Part shown: piece after piece, positions 18,343 to 26,923 of the stretch
Position numbering within the stretch: position 1 is the stretch's first letter
Layout of the letters: every line of letters begins with the position of its first letter
NCBI RefSeq assembly: GCF_014385085.1
Contig: NZ_JACRTD010000005.1
Coordinates: forward strand, 1-64,000
Reading direction: 5' to 3'
Length of the DNA stretch: 64,000 nt
DNA from: Youxingia wuxianensis
GTDB taxonomy: Bacteria; Bacillota; Clostridia; Oscillospirales; Ruminococcaceae
Notes under the pieces: model-generated
What the model saw: only the letters and a program-made list of their open reading frames with translations
The model's database searches: none
Told to the model about the DNA's origin: nothing
Made by a program: the position numbers and the translations under genes

Positions 18343-19062
18343 ATGCAGCAGATGCAATCGCAAAACAGTTTTTCCAAAGGATTTAAAGACGGAGTGCCTA
18401 TCGGTCTTGGCTACCTTTCCGTCTCCTTTACCTTTGGTATGATGGCGGTATCCTCTGGGCTGCCCGTGTGGGTAGCGGTGATGATTTCAATGACAAATTT
18501 AACCTCTGCCGGCCAGTTTGCCGGGCTTACGCTGATTACAGCCGGAGCCCCCATGTTTGAGATGGCGCTGACCCAGCTGGTGATCAACCTGCGTTACGCG
18601 CTGATGTCTCTGTCCCTTTCTCAGAAACTGGACAATGGAGTGAGCACCCTGCATCGCCTGGCGATTGCCTTTGGTAATACAGACGAGGTGTTCGCTGTTG
18701 CCAGCGGACAGAAAGGGGAAGTGGGAAAAAGATACCTGTACGGTCTGATTTGCGCCCCGTTTATCGGCTGGGTGCTGGGGACTTTTATCGGAGCTGCGGC
18801 AAGCTCCTTTTTGCCGGAGACCATTCGTTCTGCCTTGGGGATTGCTATATACGGGATGTTTTTAGCAATTATAATCCCTCCGGCAAAACATTACCGGCCA
18901 GTGCTTTACGTAATTCTATTTTCTGTGGGGATGAGCTGCCTTTTTAATTATGTTCCTGTATTAAATCGGGTATCAGCAGGCTTTGTAATTATTTTGTGTG
19001 CCGTGACCGCGTCCGCATTGGGCGCTTGGCTGTTCCCTGTAGAGGAGGGTGGAGATGCCTGA
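18343..19062 (+). CDS. azlC: Branched-chain amino acid exporter large subunit AzlC
   Basis: This 239-residue protein has several membrane helices, and its N-terminal FKDGVPIGLGYLSVSFTFGM and MTNLTSAGQFAGL are typical of AzlC. With AzlD it exports branched-chain amino acids or analogues. The last bases overlap azlD. GGAG lies before the ATG. Confidence 0.93.
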   Translation: MQQMQSQNSFSKGFKDGVPIGLGYLSVSFTFGMMAVSSGLPVWVAVMISMTNLTSAGQFAGLTLITAGAPMFEMALTQLVINLRYALMSLSLSQKLDNGVSTLHRLAIAFGNTDEVFAVASGQKGEVGKRYLYGLICAPFIGWVLGTFIGAAASSFLPETIRSALGIAIYGMFLAIIIPPAKHYRPVLYVILFSVGMSCLFNYVPVLNRVSAGFVIILCAVTASALGAWLFPVEEGGDA

Positions 19063-19378
19063 AATAAAAACGGTTTTACTATATGTGCTGGTTATGGCGG
19101 TGGTTACTTACCTTATTCGCATGTTACCGCTGGTTATTTTTAAGAGAAAAATTGAGAGCAGATTTATCAAATCTTTTCTGTTTTATGTTCCCTATGCCGT
19201 ATTAGGCGCTATGACCTTCCCGGCAATCTTTGCCTCTACCGCCAGTTTATATTCCGCCCTTGGGGGACTGTTGGTGGCGGTGGTATTGGCTTATTATGAG
19301 AAGGGGCTTTTGCCGGTGGCGCTGTCCGCCTGCGGTGCGGTGTTAGCGGTAGAATGGATGATACGTATGTGTGTTTGA
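19055..19378 (+). CDS. azlD: Branched-chain amino acid exporter small subunit AzlD
   Basis: This is a 107-residue protein with three to four membrane helices, typical AzlD length. It starts at the ATG at 19055 inside the end of azlC after GAGGAGGGTGGAG; the upstream GTG at 19049 is less likely. TYLIRMLPLVIFKRKI is a family-like N-terminus. Confidence 0.9.
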   Translation: MPEIKTVLLYVLVMAVVTYLIRMLPLVIFKRKIESRFIKSFLFYVPYAVLGAMTFPAIFASTASLYSALGGLLVAVVLAYYEKGLLPVALSACGAVLAVEWMIRMCV

Positions 19379-19403
19379 CAAAAGTGCACTGAAGAAGTAT
19401 ACT
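19375..19403 (+). promoter_or_regulatory. Promoter of mrp
   Basis: TTGACA (19375-19380) overlaps the azlD stop codon. After a 17-bp spacer comes TATACT (19398-19403). Confidence 0.8.
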
Positions 19404-19464
19404 ATCTGTGGGCCCATGACAGGGCGCCTTAACATATGTGATAGGATAAAGGAGATGCACCCGA

Positions 19465-20292
19465 ATGAGCGAATGCAGCCACAACTGTGAAACCTGCGGT
19501 GAAAACTGCAGTGAGCGTCAAAATCCGGCGGACTTTATTGAAAAGCCCCACGAATTGAGCAGCATTAAAAAAGTAATTGGCGTTGTCAGCGGAAAAGGCG
19601 GCGTTGGGAAATCCCTGGTGACTTCCCTGCTGGCAGTACTGATGAAACGCCGAGAGTATAATACGGCCATTATTGACGCGGATATTACCGGTCCCTCGAT
19701 TCCCAAAGCCTTTGGGATTACTGGAAAAGCCGGCGGGGATGAAACGGGAATTTATCCGGTAAGAAGTAAAACCGGAATTGAAATTATGTCTATCAATCTG
19801 CTCTTAGAGAATGATACCGATCCAGTGGTGTGGAGAGGTCCTATCATTGCCGGGGTAGTCAAGCAGTTCTGGACCGACGTAATCTGGAATGATGTGGACT
19901 TTATGTTTGTGGATATGCCTCCGGGCACCGGCGACGTTCCCCTTACCGTATTCCAATCCATACCTTTGGATGGGATTATCGTAGTTGCCTCCCCGCAGGA
20001 ACTGGTTTCCATGGTAGTGGAAAAAGCGGTAAAAATGGCGAAGATGATGAATATTCCGATTTTGGGACTGGTAGAAAATATGAGTTATGTCCAGTGCCCG
20101 GATTGTGCAAAGAAGATCAATATCTTTGGGGAAAGCCATATTGAGCAGATAGCGCGGGAATTTGATTTGAAAGTATTGGCGAAGCTTCCGCTTACTCCCC
20201 ATCTGGCCAGCATATGCGATAGCGGTGTTGTGGAGCTGTTCGAAGGAGATTGGATGGACGGGGCCGCTGATGTCATTGAAAATTTGGAATAA
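19465..20292 (+). CDS. mrp: Mrp/NBP35-family iron-sulfur carrier ATPase
   Basis: This 275-residue protein is a deviant Walker A P-loop ATPase (GKGGVGKS near 47-54) of the Mrp/ApbC/NBP35 group. These proteins carry and insert Fe-S clusters. A cysteine-rich N-terminus ([12 protein letters not shown]) and the CxxC of QCPDCAKK near 210 would bind the cluster. [16 protein letters not shown] is the usual Mrp C-terminus. It has its own promoter and terminator, so it is monocistronic. Confidence 0.9.
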   Translation: MSECSHNCETCGENCSERQNPADFIEKPHELSSIKKVIGVVSGKGGVGKSLVTSLLAVLMKRREYNTAIIDADITGPSIPKAFGITGKAGGDETGIYPVRSKTGIEIMSINLLLENDTDPVVWRGPIIAGVVKQFWTDVIWNDVDFMFVDMPPGTGDVPLTVFQSIPLDGIIVVASPQELVSMVVEKAVKMAKMMNIPILGLVENMSYVQCPDCAKKINIFGESHIEQIAREFDLKVLAKLPLTPHLASICDSGVVELFEGDWMDGAADVIENLE

Positions 20293-20300
20293 AGCTTTTT

Positions 20301-20340
20301 ACAGGGGAAATAGATTTTTCTATTTTCCCTGTATTTTTTT
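20301..20340 (+). terminator. Intrinsic terminator after mrp
   Basis: A stem of about 14 bp (20301-20314 with 20319-20332) is followed by a run of seven T. Confidence 0.88.
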
Positions 20341-20398
20341 CTGTAAAAGGGAAAAATTAATAGTATTATTTCCCATACAGAAAAAGGAGAGAGCTTAT

Positions 20399-20950
20399 AT
20401 GAAAGATTTGAAAGAACTCAAAGGCACCCGTACACAGGCAAACTTGATGGCGGCCTTCGCAGGGGAATCCCAGGCGAGAAACAAGTATACCTATTACTGC
20501 GCAAACGCCAAAAAAAATGGATATCAGCAGATCGGGGACATTTTTGACGAGACTGCCAACAATGAAAAAGAACATGCGGAGATCTGGTTTAAACTGCTGC
20601 ATGATAATACCATGCCCAGTGTGGAAGAAAGTTTAAACGACGCCGCCGCAGGCGAGCGGTACGAATGGACACAGATGTATGCGGACTTTGCCAGAGAAGC
20701 CAGAGAAGAAGGATTTGACCAGATTGCGTTTTTGTTTGAAAAGGTAGCGGAAATTGAAAAACATCACGAACAGCGCTACAATGCTTTGGCCAAGAATGTA
20801 AAGGATCAAAAGGTCTTTAAGAAAGAGCAAAAGGTAGTTTGGATCTGCCTAAACTGCGGATATATGGTGGAAGGGGAAAGCGCTCCTGTGGTGTGTCCGG
20901 TTTGTTCCCACGAGCAGTCCTACTTCCAGATGCACGTGGTAGACTATTAA
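20399..20950 (+). CDS. Rubrerythrin
   Basis: This 183-residue protein has an N-terminal diiron four-helix bundle (ExxxR and ExxH ligand sets: [34 protein letters not shown]) and a C-terminal rubredoxin-like domain with two CxxC motifs ([15 protein letters not shown]). It reduces hydrogen peroxide in anaerobes. The ATG at 20399 follows AAGGAGAGAG; the open frame upstream to 20225 is not coding. It is monocistronic. Confidence 0.95.
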   Translation: MKDLKELKGTRTQANLMAAFAGESQARNKYTYYCANAKKNGYQQIGDIFDETANNEKEHAEIWFKLLHDNTMPSVEESLNDAAAGERYEWTQMYADFAREAREEGFDQIAFLFEKVAEIEKHHEQRYNALAKNVKDQKVFKKEQKVVWICLNCGYMVEGESAPVVCPVCSHEQSYFQMHVVDY

Positions 20951-20956
20951 GTTTAT

Positions 20957-20987
20957 AAAAAAGCTCTCCCTTTTGGGAGAGCTTTTT
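20957..20987. terminator. Bidirectional terminator between rubrerythrin and the ANTAR gene
   Basis: AAAAAGCTCTCCC and its complement around a TTTT loop, with A and T runs at the two ends. It serves two convergent genes. Confidence 0.9.
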
Positions 20988-21552
20988 AATTTTCATAGTT
21001 GGAGAGAATACCCAGGGCAATTTCCCGTTTGGTAGTACGCATATCCATAGCCTGCTTTTCAATATATCGGTGGGCCTGGGGTTCTGTCATATCCAAATAC
21101 TGAATCAATGCGCACTTTGCCCGGTCTACCAGGCGTATTTCCTCAATTTTGCTTTGAAGGCGTTCGTTTTCGTTTTTTAATCCCTGCAGCCGCTGATGAG
21201 CGGCGTTTAATAATTTTACCGCCTGAAAAAATACCGCGCGGCCTACCGGTTTGGCCACTACTAGGACGCCATAATTTTCCACACGGGAAGAAACTTCGTC
21301 TGCGATTTCATTTTTTACGATTAATATCACTCCCGAGGTATCTGATGCACAGGTGGAAAGCTCATTTCCAAACTCGTCCGAAAGAGGAGTATTGATAATC
21401 ACCAGATCGAAATCATTGTCCACTAAAGCCCGCCTAGCTTCGCTTCCGCTAAAAGCAAGGGTGTATTTCGGCGTATATCCGGCGGCCTTAAGAAGCCCCG
21501 CTAACAGCTCGCCGCCCTTTTGGGAACTGGAGGCAATAAGCACACTATCCAC
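20986..21552 (-). CDS. ANTAR-domain RNA-binding antiterminator, glnA-linked (NitR-like)
   Basis: This 188-residue protein has an N-terminal pseudo-receiver (about 1-115, with FDLVIINTPLSDE in the phosphoacceptor position), a coiled coil (about 118-140) and a C-terminal ANTAR domain (about 135-186, VDRAKCALIQYLDMTEPQAHRYIEKQAM). ANTAR proteins bind leader RNA and stop terminator formation. It lies 42 bases downstream of glnA in the same direction. A protein of this type next to glnA is known from solventogenic clostridia as NitR. Terminator-like hairpins precede glnA, the glutamate synthase operon, glnN and amt, and are its likely targets by inference. Confidence 0.88.
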   Translation of the reverse strand: MDSVLIASSSQKGGELLAGLLKAAGYTPKYTLAFSGSEARRALVDNDFDLVIINTPLSDEFGNELSTCASDTSGVILIVKNEIADEVSSRVENYGVLVVAKPVGRAVFFQAVKLLNAAHQRLQGLKNENERLQSKIEEIRLVDRAKCALIQYLDMTEPQAHRYIEKQAMDMRTTKREIALGILSNYEN

Positions 21553-21594
21553 TTCAGACCACCCCCTGTACTGATAGAATAAAAAAGGCTAACG

Positions 21595-22914
21595 CTAGAC
21601 AGTTTTAAAATAGGTTTCTTTCTCAAAAGCGTCTTTGTCCTGAGCGCTGCAATAATTTTCCCAAAGGGAAAATTTTTCCCGGAAAATGGTTTCTAAAACA
21701 AAGGGAGGGAAAATCGCCTTTATAAACTCGCTTTGCTGGGCTAGCTGCAGCGCTTCCCCTAAATTGTCCGGCAGGGTAGGAATTCCTGTAAGATCCTTCG
21801 GGTGGCAGGCATACAAATTAAAATTGGACGGATCCCCCAATGTCATATTATTGCTGATCCCATCCATGCCCGCCAAAATCAGCAGGGCAAATGTCAGGTA
21901 TGGATTACAGGAGGGGTCGGCGGAACGAAGTTCCATCCGAGAAAGATCGCCTTTGGCCGCGGGGATACGGATTAACTGCGCCCGGTTTTGGTTGGACCAG
22001 GTAATGTATTTTGGCGCTTCCAGCCGTCCGAATCGGCTGTAAGAATTGGTAATGGGATTTAAGAAGGCGGTCATTTCGCCAATATGATGGATAATCCCTG
22101 CAATAAAGCTTTGGGCCTGCGGGTTTTGTTCTGTAGTGAAATTTTCAAACAGATTGACGCCGTTTTTATACAGGGAAAGATCGATACGAAGCCCGCTGCC
22201 ATGCTGATCCTTAATAGGGCGGGGCATAAAAGAGGCAAATAAGCCGTTGCGGGCGGCGATCGTGCGGACAACGCCTTTGAAGGTAACCAGATCGTCCGCC
22301 GCGGTGAGAGCGTCGCTGTACCTGAAATCAATTTCATTTTGACCAGGACCTTGTTCGTGATGGGAGCTTTCTGGTTTAATCCCCATCTCCTCCAGAGTAA
22401 GACAGATCTCCCGGCGGACGTTTTCTGCCTTGTCCAGCGGAGCGATATCCATATATCCCGCCTGGTCGTGGGGAACCTGGGTGGGATTTCCAAGCTGATC
22501 CATTTCGAACAGATAAAACTCACATTCCGAGCCAATCTTGCAGGTATAACCCATCTGTGCGGCTTTGGCCACCGCCATTTTAAGAATATTGCGGCCGTCT
22601 CCTTCAAAGGGATCGCCGCTTAGATGGCGGGTGTTGCAGTAAAACCGAACTACCCGGCCTTGGGCGGGCCGCCAGGGTAAAACCGCCAGGGTTGCCGGAT
22701 CAGGGAACAGGAAAAGGTCCTGTTCTTCCTTTGTAAGAAACCCGTCGACTTTAGAGGCTTCAAAAGAAACGCCGCTTTTAAATGCGCGAGGAAGTTCGTC
22801 GGCAATAATTGAAATCGTTTTGGATACCCCAAAAATATCATTAAAAGCCAGTTTTACAAATTTCACATCATTTTCAGCAACAAACTGCAGGACTTCATTG
22901 ATTGTATAATCCAT
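21595..22914 (-). CDS. glnA: Glutamine synthetase type I
   Basis: This 439-residue GSI has the usual motifs: N-terminal beta-grasp (about 1-95), GSECEFYLFE, HHEQGPGQNEIDF, the NPITNSYSRFG substrate loop, and RIPAAKGDLSRMELRSADPSCNPY. It makes glutamine from glutamate, ammonia and ATP. It starts at ATG 22914 with GGGAGG ten bases upstream; an earlier in-frame start at 22932 adds six residues. The tyrosine-adenylylation segment of proteobacterial GlnA is not seen, as expected for the short clostridial type. It lies in line with the glutamate synthase genes but behind a terminator-like hairpin. Confidence 0.93.
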   Translation of the reverse strand: MDYTINEVLQFVAENDVKFVKLAFNDIFGVSKTISIIADELPRAFKSGVSFEASKVDGFLTKEEQDLFLFPDPATLAVLPWRPAQGRVVRFYCNTRHLSGDPFEGDGRNILKMAVAKAAQMGYTCKIGSECEFYLFEMDQLGNPTQVPHDQAGYMDIAPLDKAENVRREICLTLEEMGIKPESSHHEQGPGQNEIDFRYSDALTAADDLVTFKGVVRTIAARNGLFASFMPRPIKDQHGSGLRIDLSLYKNGVNLFENFTTEQNPQAQSFIAGIIHHIGEMTAFLNPITNSYSRFGRLEAPKYITWSNQNRAQLIRIPAAKGDLSRMELRSADPSCNPYLTFALLILAGMDGISNNMTLGDPSNFNLYACHPKDLTGIPTLPDNLGEALQLAQQSEFIKAIFPPFVLETIFREKFSLWENYCSAQDKDAFEKETYFKTV

Positions 22915-22963
22915 TACTTGCGTACCTCCCATTGGCGCAGGGCTTATCCGAATAAAAATATTG

Positions 22964-22997
22964 CGTCTTTAAGGCAGAAAAGTCTGCCTTAAAGACG
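22964..22997. terminator. Hairpin between the glutamate synthase operon and glnA (terminator or attenuator)
   Basis: A perfect 15-bp stem (22964-22978 with 22983-22997). On the minus strand it is followed by CAATATTTTTATT, a T-rich tail; on the plus strand by TTTTTT at 23003. It lies in the glnA leader about 50 bases before the start codon, so it could be the site of antitermination by the ANTAR protein encoded just downstream. Confidence 0.72.
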
Positions 22998-23023
22998 GAT
23001 TGTTTTTTCTAATTATACACGAT

Positions 23024-23749
23024 TTAATTATAAGTATAAAGCTGTTTGTAAGGATTTTTACTGTTTGGGGACAAAATATAAAAGTTTTTTGAAAGAATTC
23101 GCTCTTCTTCGCCTCCAAAATGTGCACAATACTCAGAGATATAATGTTCTATTTCCCCAAGTTCTTCCCGTTTTGCTTTGTGTACAATGATCTGTCCCGG
23201 CAGGTCGTCCGGAACGTTATCACAGCAAAGGAAGATTTTTCCTCCATGCATCCCCGTACCGCAAAAGCGTCCCACTGGTGCAGACGAATCCTCCCGATCA
23301 AGCCCCAATACAATGATAATACCGCCTGCCTGATATTCCCCCAGAAAGCTGCCGGCGCTCCCGCCAATGACGATGACCGGAAGTTTATCTTTGTACGCTT
23401 TCATATGAATCCCGGCACGATATCCTGCACTTCCGCGGATATAAATTTTTCCGCCCCGCATTCCATAGCCAGTCGCATCTCCACAGGAGCCGTGAATATA
23501 AATATGTCCTTCATTCATAGTATCTCCCGTGGCGTCCTGGGCGTTGCCGTTGACTACAATATCAGCCCCGTTTAAATAAGAACCTAAGGCGTTGCCTGGG
23601 ATGCCATTGATAGTGATGCTTTTCCCGCCCAGGCCGCTAGCGATATATCGCTGCCCCAAACATTGGTCAATCTCGATGTTCGTATCTGAAGTATGGCGGA
23701 CGGCTTCGTTTAAATCTTTAAAATGCATATTTCTCGCTTCGATCTTCAT
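23024..23749 (-). CDS. Glutamate synthase alpha-subunit C-terminal (GXGXG) domain protein
   Basis: This 241-residue protein is a stand-alone version of the GltB C-terminal beta-helix. Repeated GxxxG-type turns are visible (NGNAQDATGDTMNEGHIYI, GDATGYGMRGGKIYIRGSAG). In split glutamate synthases it is one of three separate pieces of GltB, with the amidotransferase and FMN pieces encoded upstream here. It overlaps the oxidoreductase gene by four bases. Confidence 0.9.
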   Translation of the reverse strand: MKIEARNMHFKDLNEAVRHTSDTNIEIDQCLGQRYIASGLGGKSITINGIPGNALGSYLNGADIVVNGNAQDATGDTMNEGHIYIHGSCGDATGYGMRGGKIYIRGSAGYRAGIHMKAYKDKLPVIVIGGSAGSFLGEYQAGGIIIVLGLDREDSSAPVGRFCGTGMHGGKIFLCCDNVPDDLPGQIIVHKAKREELGEIEHYISEYCAHFGGEEERILSKNFYILSPNSKNPYKQLYTYN

Positions 23750-24978
23750 CCCTTTACTCCTCCTAACTGCTTGAGCCTTTCGATTTTGGAAAATGCCATC
23801 AATTGAGGCTTTTCTTTAATGAGCTCAAAATCAATGGTATCCAGAGGCGTTTTTTGCCGGATCAGGGAAGTGTAAATCCCTGCCCGTTCTATGGCGCCGA
23901 TGAGGATATACCCCTTTAGCAAACCATCTTTGGTGACCAGTTTTTTATAACATCCGTATTTTTCATCCACATATTCCTCCCCCTCATAACACCCGGCTGT
24001 AATAATATGAAGCCCAAAAAATCCAATGGCGTTCATAGGGATGGCGTGATCATATTTCTTCTCTCCGCCTGCCATGTTGGTTCCGGCGCACTCCCCCTGC
24101 ATATAAGCGTTGGGCAGAAGGGCCAGTACCCGTTGGGAGCCGGTGGTGATATCAAGGCTTTCAGCGCAGTCTCCTGCAGCGTATACATCCGGCAGACAGG
24201 TGAGGCAGTACTGGTCGGTTACAATTCCTCGATTCACTTTTCCGCCGGCATTTTTCACAAGCTCGGTGTTGGGGCGCACTCCTACGGCGATCACCAGGAC
24301 GTCGAACGGGACGCTTTCGCCGTTTTTTAGGTGGGCAGTACCATTTTCAAAAGAAGCGACGCTGTTTTGTAAACTAAATTGAATCCCCTGTTTTTCTATA
24401 TGCTCTCGGACAATCTGGGAACCCCTTTCGTCTAAAATACTGGGGAGTATCCGATCCGCCAGATCAATAACGGTAATATGAGCGCATTTATTGGAAATCC
24501 CTTCGGCGCATTTTAGCCCAATCAGACCAGCGCCCAGAATAAGTACCCGGCTTTTTGGAGTAAGCGCCTCTTCCAATGCGTTAGCGTCATCCAAAGTCAT
24601 AAAAGTATACTTTTTTTCCACCTGGTCTAACCCTTGCATAGGTGGAATAAAGGGGACAGAACCGGTAGCTACCAGCAGCTTATCGTAGGGGATAACCCTT
24701 GCGTCCGTAAGGGTTACCGTTTTTGTCGCCGGATCGATAGCTGATACGGTTTTTCCCAACAGGGGAGTAACCTGACGGTCGGAATAGAAACTCTCCGGGC
24801 GGTACCGCATTCTCTGCAGATCAGTTTTACCGCAGAGAAGATAGGAAATTAGAGGACGGGAATAAGTATGGTATGGCTCACTGGCGATTATGGTAATTTT
24901 TCCTTGGTCATCCTGGCAGCGGATCGCTTCTACCGCGCCTATTGCCGCCGCGGAATTGCCGATAATTACATAGTTCAT
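23746..24978 (-). CDS. FAD-dependent NAD(P)H oxidoreductase, small-subunit-like partner of glutamate synthase
   Basis: This 410-residue protein starts at ATG 24978. It has an N-terminal FAD-binding Rossmann motif (YVIIGNSAAAIGAVEAI), a second nucleotide motif (VLILGAGLIGLKCAEGI) for NAD(P)H, and VYAAGDCAES before the FAD. It belongs to the nitrite-reductase-NirB-like / NADH-rubredoxin reductase class. Lying inside the split glutamate synthase operon, it probably passes electrons from NAD(P)H or to ferredoxin clusters. It follows the ferredoxin gene by four bases. Confidence 0.88.
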   Translation of the reverse strand: MNYVIIGNSAAAIGAVEAIRCQDDQGKITIIASEPYHTYSRPLISYLLCGKTDLQRMRYRPESFYSDRQVTPLLGKTVSAIDPATKTVTLTDARVIPYDKLLVATGSVPFIPPMQGLDQVEKKYTFMTLDDANALEEALTPKSRVLILGAGLIGLKCAEGISNKCAHITVIDLADRILPSILDERGSQIVREHIEKQGIQFSLQNSVASFENGTAHLKNGESVPFDVLVIAVGVRPNTELVKNAGGKVNRGIVTDQYCLTCLPDVYAAGDCAESLDITTGSQRVLALLPNAYMQGECAGTNMAGGEKKYDHAIPMNAIGFFGLHIITAGCYEGEEYVDEKYGCYKKLVTKDGLLKGYILIGAIERAGIYTSLIRQKTPLDTIDFELIKEKPQLMAFSKIERLKQLGGVKG

Positions 24979-24982
24979 ATGC

Positions 24983-25414
24983 TCACGCCCTTTCCTCATA
25001 AACAATAGCTTTGTTGGGGCAGCCTTGAACACAGGCAGGGGTGCCAAAAGAATTTTTGACGCACAGCTCGCATTTTTGAATCGCCCCGCTTCCCGACGGC
25101 ATTACCGCGCCATATGGACAGGAAAGGATACAGGTATAGCAGCCCACGCACTTGTCGCTGTCGATGGTGATGACGCCGTCATGGATGGTTAAGGCGCCGG
25201 TAATGCAGCTCTTAACGCACAAAGGCTCCTCACAGTGGCGGCAGGAAACGGCAAAACTGATACCCTGCCGTTCCTCAATTTTAATGCGCGGGTGGATCGT
25301 AATGTCCTTTAATGCCTTTACCATATCGTCGCTGCCGGAATTGGCAAAAGCGCAGTAGTATTCGCAAAGATGGCAGCCAAGGCACCATTTTTCATTTACA
25401 TAAATTCTTTTCAT
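24983..25414 (-). CDS. Polyferredoxin (multiple 4Fe-4S) electron carrier
   Basis: This 143-residue HycB/DmsB-type protein has four cysteine groups: CLGCHLCEYYC, CRHCEEPLCVKSC, CVGCYTCILSC and CELC...CVQGC, enough for up to four 4Fe-4S clusters. It lies between the oxidoreductase and FMN-subunit genes, so it probably links the two electronically. Confidence 0.9.
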   Translation of the reverse strand: MKRIYVNEKWCLGCHLCEYYCAFANSGSDDMVKALKDITIHPRIKIEERQGISFAVSCRHCEEPLCVKSCITGALTIHDGVITIDSDKCVGCYTCILSCPYGAVMPSGSGAIQKCELCVKNSFGTPACVQGCPNKAIVYEERA

Positions 25415-25417
25415 CCT

Positions 25418-26923
25418 TTATTCCCCCGCGTGCTTGATTCCCAGAATCTGAAGTTCCTTCTCAGTGAGCCCGATTCCCCGAAGCATCAAGCGGTTTCCTC
25501 TGAGCGCTTCGATGGAATTGATCCCCATTCCGCCCATCATTTCCTCAATTTCATGGGTCCAGGCAGTAATCAGATTAACCAGCCTCTGATAACCGATTTC
25601 CGGGTTTAGGCGTTTTACCAGTTCCGGGCGCTGGGTAGCAATACCCCAGTTGCATTTTCCGGTCTGACAGCTGCGGCACAGATGGCATCCAAGCGCCAGT
25701 AAAGCGCTGGTGGCAATGTATACTGCATCCGCCCCCAGAGCGATGGCCTTTACAATATCGGCACTGTTGCGGATGCTGCCCCCGACTACAATGGATACAT
25801 TTCCTCGGATTCCCTCCTGACGCAGACGTTCATCCACACTGGCCAGGGCAAGCTCAATAGGGATCCCCACGTTATCCCGGATACGGGTAGGAGCCGCGCC
25901 GGTCCCTCCCCGGAACCCATCAATAGCAATGATATCCGCGCCGCTGCGGGCGATGCCGCTGGCAATGGCAGCAACGTTATGGACCGCTGCAATTTTTACA
26001 ATAACGGGCTTTTTATATTCAGTGGCTTCCTTTAAGGAAAATACCAGCTGACGCAGATCCTCAATGGAATAAATATCATGGTGGGGGGCAGGGGAAATCG
26101 CATCGGAACCTTCAGGAATCATACGGGTTTTAGAGATATCCCCTACAATTTTTGCACCTGGCAGATGACCTCCGATTCCGGGCTTTGCCCCTTGACCCAT
26201 CTTGATTTCAATAGCGGCTCCCGCCTCCAAATAGTCCTTATATACCCCAAAACGACCGGAAGCCACCTGAACAATTGTATTTTTTCCATATTTATAAAAG
26301 TCTTCATGCAGCCCGCCTTCACCGGTATTATAGTAGATTTCCAGCTCTTGGGCTGCTCTGGCCAGGCTTTCGTGAGCATTATAGCTGATAGAACCATAGG
26401 ACATGGCGGAAAACATTACCGGGGTGGACAGCTCCAGCTGAGGGGCCAAATTATTTATCAGCTTACCCTGCTCGTCACGCTGAACCGCATCCGGTTTTTG
26501 ACCCAAGAAAACTTTTGTTTCCATAGGCTCCCGCAGGGGATCGATCGGAGGATTGGTTACCTGGGAAGCATTGATCAGCATTTTATCCCAATAGACCGGA
26601 TAAGCTTCCGGGTTACCCATGGACGAAAGCAGCACGCCGCCGGTACCCGCCTGTCGGTAGACCGCGGAGATGGTATCCCCTGTCCAGTTGGCGTTGGTTT
26701 TAAAGGTGTGATCGGTTTTTACGATTTTAATTGCCCGGGTAGGGCACAGAGAAACGCAGCGGTGACAGTTGACACATTTGGCGTCGTCGCTGATCATACG
26801 ATTGTGCTGGGGATCATACCGGGTAACTTCATTGGCGCACTGCCGTTCGCACACACGGCAGGTGATACATTTATCATGATTACGGATGACTTCATATGGG
26901 GGATACAGGAAATCTACAGCCAT
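25418..26923 (-). CDS. Glutamate synthase FMN-binding central subunit with N-terminal ferredoxin domain
   Basis: This 501-residue protein is the archaeal-type GltB2. Two 4Fe-4S motifs stand at the start (CITCRVCERQC and CVNCHRCVSLC, about 17-61). The FMN-barrel synthase domain follows, with SAMSYGSISYNAHESLARAA, GQGAKPGIGGHLPG, and a 3Fe-4S set CHLCRSCQTGKC near the end. It makes glutamate from 2-oxoglutarate and ammonia channelled from the amidotransferase subunit. Its start codon overlaps that gene's stop. Confidence 0.93.
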   Translation of the reverse strand: MAVDFLYPPYEVIRNHDKCITCRVCERQCANEVTRYDPQHNRMISDDAKCVNCHRCVSLCPTRAIKIVKTDHTFKTNANWTGDTISAVYRQAGTGGVLLSSMGNPEAYPVYWDKMLINASQVTNPPIDPLREPMETKVFLGQKPDAVQRDEQGKLINNLAPQLELSTPVMFSAMSYGSISYNAHESLARAAQELEIYYNTGEGGLHEDFYKYGKNTIVQVASGRFGVYKDYLEAGAAIEIKMGQGAKPGIGGHLPGAKIVGDISKTRMIPEGSDAISPAPHHDIYSIEDLRQLVFSLKEATEYKKPVIVKIAAVHNVAAIASGIARSGADIIAIDGFRGGTGAAPTRIRDNVGIPIELALASVDERLRQEGIRGNVSIVVGGSIRNSADIVKAIALGADAVYIATSALLALGCHLCRSCQTGKCNWGIATQRPELVKRLNPEIGYQRLVNLITAWTHEIEEMMGGMGINSIEALRGNRLMLRGIGLTEKELQILGIKHAGE